Shown here: positions 44,390 through 52,891 of the stretch, piece after piece | Layout: every line of letters starts with the position of its first letter | How positions within the stretch are numbered: position 1 is the first letter of the stretch | Source of the DNA: UTCFX2 sp963788145 | GTDB taxonomy: Bacteria; Chloroflexota; Anaerolineae; Anaerolineales; UBA4823 | Assembly: GCA_963788145.1 (NCBI GenBank) | Contig: CAWBFQ010000009.1 | Location: 24,108-88,107, forward strand | DNA: 64,000 nt | Direction: 5' to 3' | Made by a program: the position numbers and the translations under genes | Notes under the pieces: generated by a model | What the model saw: the letters and a program-made list of their open reading frames with translations, nothing else | Database searches by the model: none | What the model was told of the DNA's origin: nothing

Positions 44390-45058
44390 CTATAAATAAT
44401 CGCGCAGATTATGTTCCACTGCGTAGGCTGCAGCTTCAGCTCGGTTGCTTACGCCGAGCTTGGAAAGGATGCTGCTGACATAGTTTCGCACGGTGCCTTC
44501 GCCAAGAAAGAGGGCTTTGGCGATCTCGCGATTGGTTTTCCCCTCAGAGACCAGCAGCAAAACATGCTTCTCTTGTTGCGTGAGCGAGGAGAAAGCGGAA
44601 GCTTCTTCTTCCTTTGCCGCTTTGCGCACTTCCTGAAAGATACGTTGCGTAACCGCCGGATCTAATAATGCTTCACCCCGTCCAACAGCCTCAATTGCCT
44701 TCACCAGGTCCTCGCCGCCGATCTGCTTCAACACATAGCCGGCTGCCCCGGCTCGGATTGCCGAGAACAGCATCTCATCTTCGGCATAAGAGGTCAACAT
44801 AATCACCTTGGAATTTGGGAATCGTTCAGCGATCTCTTCGCAAGCCTCGATACCTGAACCACCTGGCAGGCGGATATCCATAACCACAACATCCGGGCTG
44901 AAAGCCTCCACTTTTTCGACTGCATCGCGGGCTGTCCCAGCTTCTGCCACCACCTCAAAATTGGGATGGCGTTCTAATAATGCTTTCAAGCCCAGCCGGA
45001 CGATTTCATGATCATCCACCAGCAGGATTCTCTGTTTTTCAGGGATTGTACCGTCCAT
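44390..45058 (-). CDS. NarL/FixJ-family response regulator (DevR/LiaR-like)
   Basis: 222 residues from ATG 45058; the frame is open 12 codons upstream. Receiver domain 1-125: ILLVDDHEIVRLGLKALLE with the acidic pair, phosphoacceptor Asp in DVVVMDIRLPGGSG, Thr in MLTSYAE, and Lys in YVLKQ. The C-terminal LuxR-type HTH is TQQEKHVLLLVSEGKTNREIA...YVSSILSKLGVSNRAEAA (shown in part). No sensor histidine kinase is adjacent, so the partner is elsewhere. It is separated from the OmpR-type regulator by about 57 bases in the same direction. Confidence 0.92.
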   Translation of the reverse strand: MDGTIPEKQRILLVDDHEIVRLGLKALLERHPNFEVVAEAGTARDAVEKVEAFSPDVVVMDIRLPGGSGIEACEEIAERFPNSKVIMLTSYAEDEMLFSAIRAGAAGYVLKQIGGEDLVKAIEAVGRGEALLDPAVTQRIFQEVRKAAKEEEASAFSSLTQQEKHVLLLVSEGKTNREIAKALFLGEGTVRNYVSSILSKLGVSNRAEAAAYAVEHNLRDYL

Positions 45059-45115
45059 ATCTATCAGTATAGTCGATATTAACCTGCAAGACAAGATCGG
45101 TTAATTGGATCCCAA

Positions 45116-45850
45116 CTAACCGCTTTCCGGCGGCGCTTTACGCCGGAAATCCACGAAACGGTATCCAATGCCACGTTCTGTCAAGATATATTTCGGATTG
45201 GCTGGGTCTTTTTCGAGTTTTTTGCGCAAATAGTTGATGTATAAACGAACATAATGGGGTTCATCCTGATATTCATAACCCCATACCTTGGCCAGTATTT
45301 GGTCGTGTGTGATTACCCAGCCAGCGTTTTGGACCAGATGGTAGAGCAGACGATATTCTGTCGGTCGCAAGTTGACGAGTTTGCCATCCACCCAAACCTC
45401 ACGCCGATCAAAATCGATCTTGAGCCGGTCATCCACCTGGATCAGCCCATGTGCTGCGCTGGAAGCCGATTCGGTTCGGCGCAAGACAGCCCGCACCCGA
45501 CTGACCAACTCGCGCGGGCTGAATGGTTTGGTGATATAGTCGTCGGCGCCTAACTCCAAACCTCGAACGCGATCATCTTCTTCGCCTTTAGCTGTGAGCA
45601 TTATGACCGGAACGGTGCTTGCCTCCCGGATGGTTTTCAAAACCTCGAATCCGTCGAGGTCTGGCATCATCACATCCAGCAGAACTACATCCGGCATCGT
45701 ACTGCGCACTTTGTTGATCGCCTGCATACCATTAAATGCCTCAACGACCCGGAATCCGTCGTGTTCCAGGTTGAGCCGAATGAAGCGCACCATACGTTCT
45801 TCGTCATCCACTACCAAAATTTTTCGATCTCTGAATTGATTATCCACCAT
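45116..45850 (-). CDS. OmpR/PhoB-family response regulator
   Basis: 244 residues. Receiver: ILVVDDEERMVRFIRLNLEHDG, phosphoacceptor Asp in DVVLLDVMMPDLDGF, Thr and Lys in VIMLTAKGEEDD and YITKPFSPREL. A winged-helix domain follows: VNLRPTEYRLLYHLVQNAG, ILAKVWGYEYQDEPHYVRLYI, LTERGIGYRFVDF. No histidine kinase is adjacent. It lies directly after a small conserved gene and, further upstream, the FHA/J-vWA/PP2C/kinase set, all on the same strand, so it could be co-transcribed with them. Confidence 0.93.
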   Translation of the reverse strand: MVDNQFRDRKILVVDDEERMVRFIRLNLEHDGFRVVEAFNGMQAINKVRSTMPDVVLLDVMMPDLDGFEVLKTIREASTVPVIMLTAKGEEDDRVRGLELGADDYITKPFSPRELVSRVRAVLRRTESASSAAHGLIQVDDRLKIDFDRREVWVDGKLVNLRPTEYRLLYHLVQNAGWVITHDQILAKVWGYEYQDEPHYVRLYINYLRKKLEKDPANPKYILTERGIGYRFVDFRRKAPPESG

Positions 45851-45854
45851 GCCT

Positions 45855-46097
45855 CTACTCCCGGACGAAGCCTATAATCTCTTCCTCATGCTCCTCCCCG
45901 AGTACTTCGATAAAATTGACCCGATCAATCGGCCAGAAGACGGAAATTGCGTTTTCAGACAGGTAGTGGATGTCTTTGCCATCCAGCCGGCGTGGGTTTG
46001 TAAGCCGGATCAGGGTATCGGTAACAGATGGTAACTCATTCATCTCACCCACAATGGGATCGGCGCTTATCATATGGACAACAATTGTATATGCCAC
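45855..46097 (-). CDS. Small acidic protein of unknown function (80 residues)
   Basis: The ATG at 46097 follows GGAGG. The sequence alternates hydrophobic positions as a small beta-barrel would (YTIVVHMISADPIVGEM, TLIRLTNPRRLDGKDIHYL, ISVFWPIDRVNFIEVLG) and ends in an acidic tail. It ends 4 bases before the OmpR-type regulator start and begins 29 bases after the FHA gene, so it sits in the same transcription unit. No family recognised; the pattern 'LTNPRRLDGKDI...W..+V.FIEV' looks like small conserved proteins of chloroflexotes, which is only an impression. Confidence 0.65.
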   Translation of the reverse strand: MAYTIVVHMISADPIVGEMNELPSVTDTLIRLTNPRRLDGKDIHYLSENAISVFWPIDRVNFIEVLGEEHEEEIIGFVRE

Positions 46098-46126
46098 TTC
46101 AGCCTCCTTTAATTCTAGAATCCATT

Positions 46127-46648
46127 CTATTCAGACTGAGATCCCCCAATCTTGGTGATCACTTCAATTTTTAACTTTCCAAAACATAACAGGTCCCCAT
46201 TTTTGAGGACATTAGGCTCGTTTGGGGTGATTTTAATTCCATTGATGCTGGTGCCGTTTGAAGAGCCTAAGTCAAAGACGATTATCTGATCTGGGTCAAT
46301 CTTGATGGCAGCGTGCAGTCGTGAAACGCCGGAATCAAAAGCCTGGTAAGGGTGCAAATCGATATCTGGAACCATCGATTGGCCTTCGCTTCCTCTACCA
46401 ACAATCACTTCGCCGAATTCCTCGATATGCAGGTAGACATTTTTGTTGATTACATGAAGGGTTATGAGAGCATTTGGGAAAGAGGGTGTGGGGGTTGGCT
46501 CGATTACTGTTGGTTCTTGAGTAATTCCATCCGTCTTTTGCATACCAGTGGTATGGATGCCTTGTGTGAAGATTAACTGCCCCCCGCATTCTGAGCAGAA
46601 GATGACCCCTTCCATCTCTTTATGGGAACAGTTTTGACAGGTGATCAC
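46127..46648 (-). CDS. FHA-domain protein with zinc-ribbon N-terminus
   Basis: 173 residues. Residues 4-21 form a zinc ribbon (CQNC, CSEC). A Pro/Thr linker follows. The C-terminal 100 residues are an FHA domain: VIVGRGSEGQSMVPDIDLHP, SGVSRLHAAIKI, DLGSSNGTSINGIKI, LKNGDLLCFGKLKI, with the phosphothreonine-binding Arg, Ser-Arg and Asn residues in place. FHA domains bind phosphothreonine, so this is the likely reader of the kinase at 49088. It starts 3 bases after the J-vWA stop, in one operon with phosphatase and kinase. Cytoplasmic adaptor by inference. Confidence 0.88.
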   Translation of the reverse strand: MITCQNCSHKEMEGVIFCSECGGQLIFTQGIHTTGMQKTDGITQEPTVIEPTPTPSFPNALITLHVINKNVYLHIEEFGEVIVGRGSEGQSMVPDIDLHPYQAFDSGVSRLHAAIKIDPDQIIVFDLGSSNGTSINGIKITPNEPNVLKNGDLLCFGKLKIEVITKIGGSQSE

Positions 46649-46650
46649 GT

Positions 46651-48124
46651 TTAGCTCTCTTCTTGGATCGTTGCTGGCAGAAGAAGCGCCCGGGTCCCAT
46701 ATTTCATTTTCTTCTCTCCTTCTGCGCTAAGCGAACTGGTCTGATGGGACCGATCCGATTCCATGAATGCCGTTTGGGCCAGTTCAATCTGGCCGATACC
46801 GATTAATTGGGTAGCAAGACGTTGAAGTCGCTGGCTGGCTTCTTCTGCTTTTCCCTGTTTGACTTCCATGCGGGCTTTTTCTTGCATGCGATAGAGCGTG
46901 ATGTGCGTTAAAGCCTGCACGATCTGCTCCGGCGGTGTTTCGTCGGGTTCCAGGTCTCCTGCCAACTGGCTCAAGCGTACAGGTAAGTTATAGGCTTTTG
47001 ATGGATCTGAAGGAAGGACCATGCTTAGATGGCCTTGCGCCAGTTCGCGCCGATATGGGGAGGTTTTATTCGGTTGAACGATGAACTCTAGAAGCATCAA
47101 GATGCTGGTCGATTTTAAAACGCTTCCCAGGCGGATCTGTTTCCCGAGCGGCAGGTTAGATGCATCGGGTTGAAGGCGAAAGGCAGATTGCAGAATGACA
47201 CCGGGGTCAGTTGCTAGAGATAGGTTTACCCGCTCTGCGAAAACCTGGTTCATATTAGAAAATTGCTCCTGCATCAGTTTGCGCAGGTCACTGTTTTTTG
47301 CGATATAGTAACTGCTACCCCCGGTTCTGTTTGCCAGTTCGTCTAAAAACTCATCGTTCCACTCAGTACCAATTCCCACGGTTGAGATCCGCACACCCTG
47401 AGACCCAGCCCGGTTTGAAAGTTCTAGACAGGCCTTTTCATCGCCATAGGTGTGTCCATCGGTGATCAGCAAGATGTGATTTACCATTGCCCGATTTAGA
47501 TTGCGCTGGATCTGGTGGTAGCCGGTTTCTAACCCCTGGAAGATTTCGGTGCCGCCTTTGGCATGGATCAGACGGATTTGCGTTTCTAAATTATGGCGGT
47601 TCTGTTTTCTTTCGGCTGGCTGAAGCACTTCTGCCCGGTCGCTAAAAGTCACAATACTTAAAGATATCGTCTGTCTGGGTCTGGCGGATCAATTCGATTG
47701 CAGCCGCTTTCACCGTATCCATCCGAGAACCGTGCATCGAAGTGGATTGATCCAGCACAATACAAAGATTTAGAGTTGGACTGGCTTGTGAATCAAATTT
47801 TTTGGATGCTGAAAAATCGAGGTGAACATAGACTACCTGGGGTTCGTCAAGGTTGGGGATATGAGAGCGGCTGTAAATAGCCTTTACCTGGATCGGTTCG
47901 TCATTTTCTTGTTCCAATTTGCTATCATAATTCATCCGCAAGACCGGGTCGAATAGAGTCTCGTAAGCTTTCTGGATGCTTAAGAAGCGGGTATTCGCTC
48001 CAGGGTCGCGGCTGATATCTGGATGATGTTTTCGTGATAGCTCCCGATACGCGCGTCGGACCTCATCGGGAGAGGCTTCATTCGGTAATCCCAGGATTTC
48101 ATATAAGCTGGGTTGGGAAGGCAT
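46651..48124 (-). CDS. J-domain (DnaJ) fused to von Willebrand A domain (frameshifted)
   Basis: About 490 residues once joined. Residues 5-68 are a J domain with the HPD triad at 34-36 (KHHPDIS), which would stimulate DnaK. The vWA domain starts near 100, with the MIDAS metal motif DQSTS at 125-129, the second part ILLITDGHTYGDE, and VGTEWNDEFLDELANRTGG. The C-terminal 200 residues include a beta-rich part and helices (VQALTHITLYRMQEKARMEV) as in other vWA proteins of the same kind. The frame breaks at the AAA of 47660-47662: frame one ends DDIFKYCDF, frame two gives LSIVTFSDRAEV, so one T is extra. No Gly-rich or zinc-finger region of classical DnaJ is present. Operon with FHA, PP2C and kinase genes. 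Confidence 0.8.
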
Positions 48125-48132
48125 TGGGTAAC

Positions 48133-49068
48133 TCAGTTCGGATAAATAGGTAGTTTAACCAGAATTGCAGAAATATTATCCGGGCCTCCAGCCTGATTAG
48201 CTGCTTCGATCAGCATCTGGCAGGCAATTTCAGGGGAGGTCGTGGTTTGAATAAGCCGAACGATTTCGGCTTGCGCCACCAGTCCCCAAAGACCATCGGA
48301 GCAGAGCAGCAGGTACCCCGGCGCGGGGACGCGCGAGGTGCTGATATCCGGGCTGAAAGGCTCACCCTGGCCCAGCGCCCGGTAGAGTACATTTCTTTGT
48401 GGGTGGATTGAGGCTTCTTCTTCTGTCAGATGTCCCAATTCCATCATGCGCTTCACCAGGGAATGATCTCTGGTCAGCAGGGTAACCTGACCTTCTGGAG
48501 TGATTGCATAAGCCCGGCTATCACCGACATGAGCGATGGACATTTGCTTGTTCACGATCAATATTGCCGTCAGGGTTGTGCCGCCGCCCTGTGCTTCGCG
48601 CATAATAATCCTGTGGGCTTCGCTAACGCTTTGTTCCAGGATTTCTTGAATGCCTTCATCAGGAGGGGTAGGGTGGACTTCGAGAAGTCCAATCATCACT
48701 TTGCGCAGGACTTCTCGGGCTACCGTCCGTACAGCCAGGCTGCTGGCGATTTCTCCATGTTTGTGGCCGCCCATTCCATCGGCTACGATAAACAGGCCAA
48801 TGGGTAAATGGCCACCATTATTTGCTGAAAGAATGGACATCACCAGGATTGCATCTTCATTGTGATCGCGCACCATTCCAATGGATTGAGCACTTCCCAC
48901 AATGAATTGCGGTAAATCCGGGTACGTCTGGAGGCTGGCATTGGGCGGTTCAATCTGGATCGCATCAGGTGTAATTGGGACCGTTGGGATCTCAAGTGAG
49001 GCGTTCAGATTCTGATCTGGCAACTTTCTTGCGCCAAATAAATTACCGATTTTTTTTAGCAATTGCAA
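48133..49068 (-). CDS. PP2C-family protein phosphatase
   Basis: 311 residues. After a 50-residue linker the catalytic domain shows all metal-binding motifs: SIGMVRDHNEDAILV, FIVADGMGGHKHGE, QGGGTTLTAILI, IAHVGDSRAYAI, LLTRDHSLVKRM, LLLCSDGLWGLV and GGPDNISAILV. It removes phosphate from Ser/Thr and is the natural counter-enzyme to the kinase encoded 20 bases upstream. Its start follows that gene closely and it is followed after 8 bases by the J-vWA gene. Confidence 0.93.
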   Translation of the reverse strand: MQLLKKIGNLFGARKLPDQNLNASLEIPTVPITPDAIQIEPPNASLQTYPDLPQFIVGSAQSIGMVRDHNEDAILVMSILSANNGGHLPIGLFIVADGMGGHKHGEIASSLAVRTVAREVLRKVMIGLLEVHPTPPDEGIQEILEQSVSEAHRIIMREAQGGGTTLTAILIVNKQMSIAHVGDSRAYAITPEGQVTLLTRDHSLVKRMMELGHLTEEEASIHPQRNVLYRALGQGEPFSPDISTSRVPAPGYLLLCSDGLWGLVAQAEIVRLIQTTTSPEIACQMLIEAANQAGGPDNISAILVKLPIYPN

Positions 49069-49087
49069 CCTTTCCGTTTGTAATTAC

Positions 49088-50977
49088 CTAGGTCAGCAAG
49101 GCATATACTCGATGGTCAGTTGAGCCGATGTAAATTACATCCTCCCAGATCGCTGGAGTTCCGGTAATGGCGCTTTCGGTTTGGAATTTCCAACGTAGCC
49201 TGCCGGTTCGATATTCAAGACAGTATAGATTGCCATCTACAGAACCACAATAGAGAGAATCTTTAAAGACAATCGGAGAGCCAGTAACCTGGTGCTGGGT
49301 GGTAAAGCTCCATACCTCTTTCGATGTGTTGATATCAATGCAATAGATTATTCCATCAATCGAACCGATAAATAGCAAATTATCCAATACGAATGGCGTG
49401 GAGATGGTCGGTTTGTTCAGTCGAAAACGCCAGATCACCCAACCTGTTTTCGCATCCATTGCATAGACGGTGGAATCGACTGAGCCAAAGTATACAACAT
49501 CTTGCGAAACAGCCGCAGAAGAAGTGACTGCCCGTTTGGCTTTAAAGCGCCACTTAATCGCACCGGTAAAATCGGCGCAGTAAAAATCGCCGGCCTCACA
49601 GCCAAAATAGACCAGTTCGTTGATGACTGTGGGAGTTGCGCGGACGGGTGAGCCAGCATCCAGCTTCCAAGCAGGGCGACCTGTGACGATGTTGACTGCA
49701 TGCACAAATCGATCATCTGATCCGATAAAGATGTGGCCCTCAGCAATGAATGGCGACGAACGTACGGGTCCCTTGGTGTAATAAGTCCAGTTCACTTTTC
49801 CTGTTCGCAGGTAGACCGCATGCAGCCGGTGGTCCTCGGATCCAAAGAAGACCGAATCATCGAATATGGCTGGTTTGCTGACAATCCCTCCATCCGTGGG
49901 ATATTTCCAAAGAAACTTCCCGGCTTTCGCGTCCAGGGCATATAAATTATTATCATAACAACCGGTATAAACCACCCCATTGTGATAAGTTGGGCTGCCA
50001 CGGATTTCATCCTCACACTTGAATTCCCATATCGCTTTAACCGTATCGCTGGAAGATAATGATTTCGCGATTCCAGATGGGATATCCGGGAGTAAACCTG
50101 TCTCTTGAGCTACACTCATCAGAGCGGCTTTCATTTCCTCTGCGGATTTGAAGCGGTCATCTGGATTATATTCCAGAGCCTTATTGACCACTTTTTCAAG
50201 AATAGGGGAGACATTTGGATTGATTTGGCGGACGGGCCGCTCTGCAAATGAGAAAGGCGCTTCCAGCCTTGGGTCGCGGCGAGTTATTGCATGATGAATT
50301 GTAGCACCCAGCGCATAAAGGTCGGCAAGCGGTGTCGCGTCGCCGCGATATTGTTCCGGAGGAGAATACCCCTCGGTGCCGATCATCGTGCCTCGTTTCC
50401 CAACCTGGAAAGGTTTGGCAATCCCAAAATCGACAAGTACCACATGATCCTGTGTGTTGATCATCACGTTTGACGGTTTCATGTCACGGAAGATGATCGG
50501 TTCGGGTTTGTGGTCGTGCAAGTAGCTTAGTACATCACAAAGCTCAATTGCCCAGCGCAAGACCCGATCTTCGGAGATGAATTCACTGTTGTTGTGAATC
50601 AGGTTTTCCAGATCGCTGCCGTTGACAAATTCAATGATCAGGTAGGATCGTTCGTTCACAGTGAAATAATCGTAAATTCTGGGGATTGCTCGATGATCGA
50701 GCGAGGCTAGCAGGTTTGCTTCGCGTTCGAAATTGCGCACAATCGTGCTTCGTACGATTGGGTCGAGCGCCTTGTTGATCATTTCCTTCACGGCGACCAA
50801 TTTTGTCACATTCGGGAAATGCATGTCGCGTGCCCGGTAAACCGAACTCATTCCGCCAATTCCCAAAATGCCTTGGATCAGGTATCGTTCAACAAGAAGA
50901 GAGCCAGCCTGGAGTTGTTGGATGGATTCGTTTTCGAACTCAGAATCGAAGCTCTGTGTACTCTGAGGATTGTTCAA
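49088..50977 (-). CDS. Serine/threonine kinase with C-terminal PQQ-like beta-propeller
   Basis: 629 residues. Kinase domain about 28-300: GIGGMSSVYRARD, Lys in VAVKEMI, catalytic FRDMKPSNVMI (Phe for His of HRD), DFGIAKPFQ, GTEGYSPPEQYRG, and LADLYALGATIHHAIT. From about 335 on there are seven or eight PQQ-type repeats with the W..D-x-G pattern: GSPTYHNGVVYTGCYDNNLYALD, FLWKYPTDGGIVSKPAIFDDSVFFGSEDH, WRFKAKRAVTSSAAV, and so on to the end. No transmembrane helix is seen, so the propeller is probably cytoplasmic and serves as a ligand- or protein-binding platform. It is the first gene of the PP2C/J-vWA/FHA unit. Confidence 0.92.
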   Translation of the reverse strand: MNNPQSTQSFDSEFENESIQQLQAGSLLVERYLIQGILGIGGMSSVYRARDMHFPNVTKLVAVKEMINKALDPIVRSTIVRNFEREANLLASLDHRAIPRIYDYFTVNERSYLIIEFVNGSDLENLIHNNSEFISEDRVLRWAIELCDVLSYLHDHKPEPIIFRDMKPSNVMINTQDHVVLVDFGIAKPFQVGKRGTMIGTEGYSPPEQYRGDATPLADLYALGATIHHAITRRDPRLEAPFSFAERPVRQINPNVSPILEKVVNKALEYNPDDRFKSAEEMKAALMSVAQETGLLPDIPSGIAKSLSSSDTVKAIWEFKCEDEIRGSPTYHNGVVYTGCYDNNLYALDAKAGKFLWKYPTDGGIVSKPAIFDDSVFFGSEDHRLHAVYLRTGKVNWTYYTKGPVRSSPFIAEGHIFIGSDDRFVHAVNIVTGRPAWKLDAGSPVRATPTVINELVYFGCEAGDFYCADFTGAIKWRFKAKRAVTSSAAVSQDVVYFGSVDSTVYAMDAKTGWVIWRFRLNKPTISTPFVLDNLLFIGSIDGIIYCIDINTSKEVWSFTTQHQVTGSPIVFKDSLYCGSVDGNLYCLEYRTGRLRWKFQTESAITGTPAIWEDVIYIGSTDHRVYALLT

Positions 50978-51031
50978 TGGCTAAGGCTCCTCTTTTGGAA
51001 TTCTCCTTTATCTACTTCAGCCTTCTTTGGT

Positions 51032-52024
51032 CTACCTAAAATCTGCGATAGAATCAGGCTTGTTTTGGACGATATCCTCAATTCGCTTCATCACTTCCTT
51101 GGTCAGCTGATCCGCCACTTCGATGGCTTTCAAATTTTCAGTGACTTGAGATTTTTTCGATGCGCCTGTGATCACGGTGCTAACATGCGGGTTTTTCAAA
51201 CACCAGGCAAGCGCCAGTTGGGCGAGCGTGCATCCGAGATCTTCTGCAATGGGCGCTAGCTTCTTAACCTTTTCAATCTTGTTACGACCTTCTGTGGAAA
51301 TGAACTGCTTTTTCAGCCAGCCATAACCCTTCAGGCTAACCCGGCTATTTTCCGGAATACCCTGATTATATTTCCCGCTCAGCAATCCACTTGCAAGCGG
51401 GCTCCAGATGGTTGTTCCCAACCCGATTTCTGAATATAAAGGTGCATATTCCCGTTCTACGCGGTCGCGCGAAAACAGGTTGTATTCCGGCTGTTCCATC
51501 AGAGGTGGAATCAAATGTTCGCGGCGAGCAACTCCGTATGCTTCCATAATTGCCGAGGCTGGCCATTCGCTCGTTCCCCAATAAAAAGCTTTGCCTTGTT
51601 GGATGATCAGGTTCATAGACCAGACAATTTCTTCAATGGGTGTGTATAAGTCTGGCCGATGGCAGAAAATCATGTCGACATATTCCATTTGAAGGCGTTT
51701 CAACGATGTGTTGACGCCTTCCATCAGGTGTTTGCGGCTTAGCCCGGTTTGGTTTGGCCCTTCACCGCCCCAGAAAATCTTGGTTGAGATCACCAGGTCC
51801 GAACGATTCCAGCCGATCTTACGAATGACATCGCCCATCACTGTCTCGGCATTGCCATCTGCATAAGCTTCGGCGTTGTCGAAGAAGTTCACTCCACCTT
51901 CATAGGCAGCAATCATACATTCAGAGGCTACCTGTTCACCTACCTGTCCTCCGTAGGTAACCCAGGCGCCTAGCGATAAAGCTGAAAGTTTTAAACCAGA
52001 TTTTCCTAAGAATCGATACTTCAT
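51032..52024 (-). CDS. Aldo/keto reductase, Kv-beta/YghZ-like
   Basis: 330 residues, starting at ATG 52024 with AGGTGA upstream; a GTG two codons earlier is possible. NADPH-dependent reductase barrel: LSLGAWVTYGG, catalytic Asp in FFDNAEAYADG with the Tyr, Lys in LVISTKIFWGG, His in DMIFCHRPDLYTP, and the C-terminal cofactor loop STVITGASKKSQVTENLKA. The FWGGEGPN and QPEYNLFSRDRVE blocks mark the AKR6 group near potassium-channel beta subunits and YghZ. Substrate unknown; detoxification of aldehydes is the usual guess. Confidence 0.9.
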   Translation of the reverse strand: MKYRFLGKSGLKLSALSLGAWVTYGGQVGEQVASECMIAAYEGGVNFFDNAEAYADGNAETVMGDVIRKIGWNRSDLVISTKIFWGGEGPNQTGLSRKHLMEGVNTSLKRLQMEYVDMIFCHRPDLYTPIEEIVWSMNLIIQQGKAFYWGTSEWPASAIMEAYGVARREHLIPPLMEQPEYNLFSRDRVEREYAPLYSEIGLGTTIWSPLASGLLSGKYNQGIPENSRVSLKGYGWLKKQFISTEGRNKIEKVKKLAPIAEDLGCTLAQLALAWCLKNPHVSTVITGASKKSQVTENLKAIEVADQLTKEVMKRIEDIVQNKPDSIADFR

Positions 52025-52063
52025 CTTCACCTGCCTATTTTGATTATAACATTACCTTAATGA

Positions 52064-52891
52064 TTATGATGATCCTGGTCTGAGCCATTCATCCAGATCG
52101 GTCTTTTTGCGCTGAATGTGCTGCTTAGCCCAAACCAACCGCTTCTGGGAGTTGGCTGCGATCGTTGGCCATTCAAGATTTGGTTCGATTTTTTGCTGTC
52201 TGAGTGGGAATATTGGTCCATTCTCGAGCCCATCAATGTTTGCCCCGGCTTCTTCCACGACCAACCAGGCCGCTGCGAGATCCCAAATTTTTGGAGTGGC
52301 TTCTACCCCAATGATAGCACTTCCTCGGGCGACCGCGCAAAAGGTATACGAGGCGCATCCCAGGATGCGAGTCTTATAGGGAATTTTTACTTGATATTTT
52401 TGGAATGTGCGTGAACAGCAAATGAAGAAAGATATCTTATGATATTGATCCACCTGGTTGGTGAAGCTCTGCTGGTTCAAGTAAGCGCCCTGACCGCGTT
52501 TTGCAGTGTACAATTCATCTAACAGAGGATAATACAACACAGCCATCTGTGGTAAGCTATTTTGTAGGCGAGCCAAACTTACTCCCCAATAATGCAAACC
52601 GAGGCTGAAATTGGTCGTGCCATCCAGCGGATCGATTACCCACATCGGCGTCGCGGCGTCATAAGGCGCATTCGAAATATCTGGTTGGGTTTCTTCACTG
52701 ATGATATGGTCATTCGGGAAATGGCTCATAAGCGCCTGGGTGATGATTGTATTGGCTTCGAGATCGGCCTGCGTGACCAATGAAAGGTCTTCTTTCAGGT
52801 GAGTTTCTAATTCTGCAGCTTGAAATCGGCTGACCAGATGGGCGCCAACTTGTTTGACCAACCTGATTGAAAATGCCAGATCATCCATCAA
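52064..52891 (-). CDS. Inositol-monophosphatase-family enzyme
   Basis: 275 residues. Metal-binding motifs of the family: HIISEETQPD (first Glu; usual GEE becomes SEE), WVIDPLDGTTNFSLG (the hallmark DPxDGT), and IWDLAAAWLVVEEAGA (WD..A). The substrate may be inositol phosphate, 3'-phosphoadenosine phosphate or fructose bisphosphate; sequence alone does not decide. Its ATG overlaps the stop of the amidohydrolase/CYTH gene by four bases (ATGA), so both enzymes are co-translated. Confidence 0.88.
   Translation of the reverse strand: MMDDLAFSIRLVKQVGAHLVSRFQAAELETHLKEDLSLVTQADLEANTIITQALMSHFPNDHIISEETQPDISNAPYDAATPMWVIDPLDGTTNFSLGLHYWGVSLARLQNSLPQMAVLYYPLLDELYTAKRGQGAYLNQQSFTNQVDQYHKISFFICCSRTFQKYQVKIPYKTRILGCASYTFCAVARGSAIIGVEATPKIWDLAAAWLVVEEAGANIDGLENGPIFPLRQQKIEPNLEWPTIAANSQKRLVWAKQHIQRKKTDLDEWLRPGSS

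Noticed and set aside
46127..50977. A full Ter tellurite-resistance or type VI secretion locus
   Set aside because: vWA, PP2C, kinase and FHA genes are present, but no TerB/C/D/E/Z and no secretion-system structural gene is seen.
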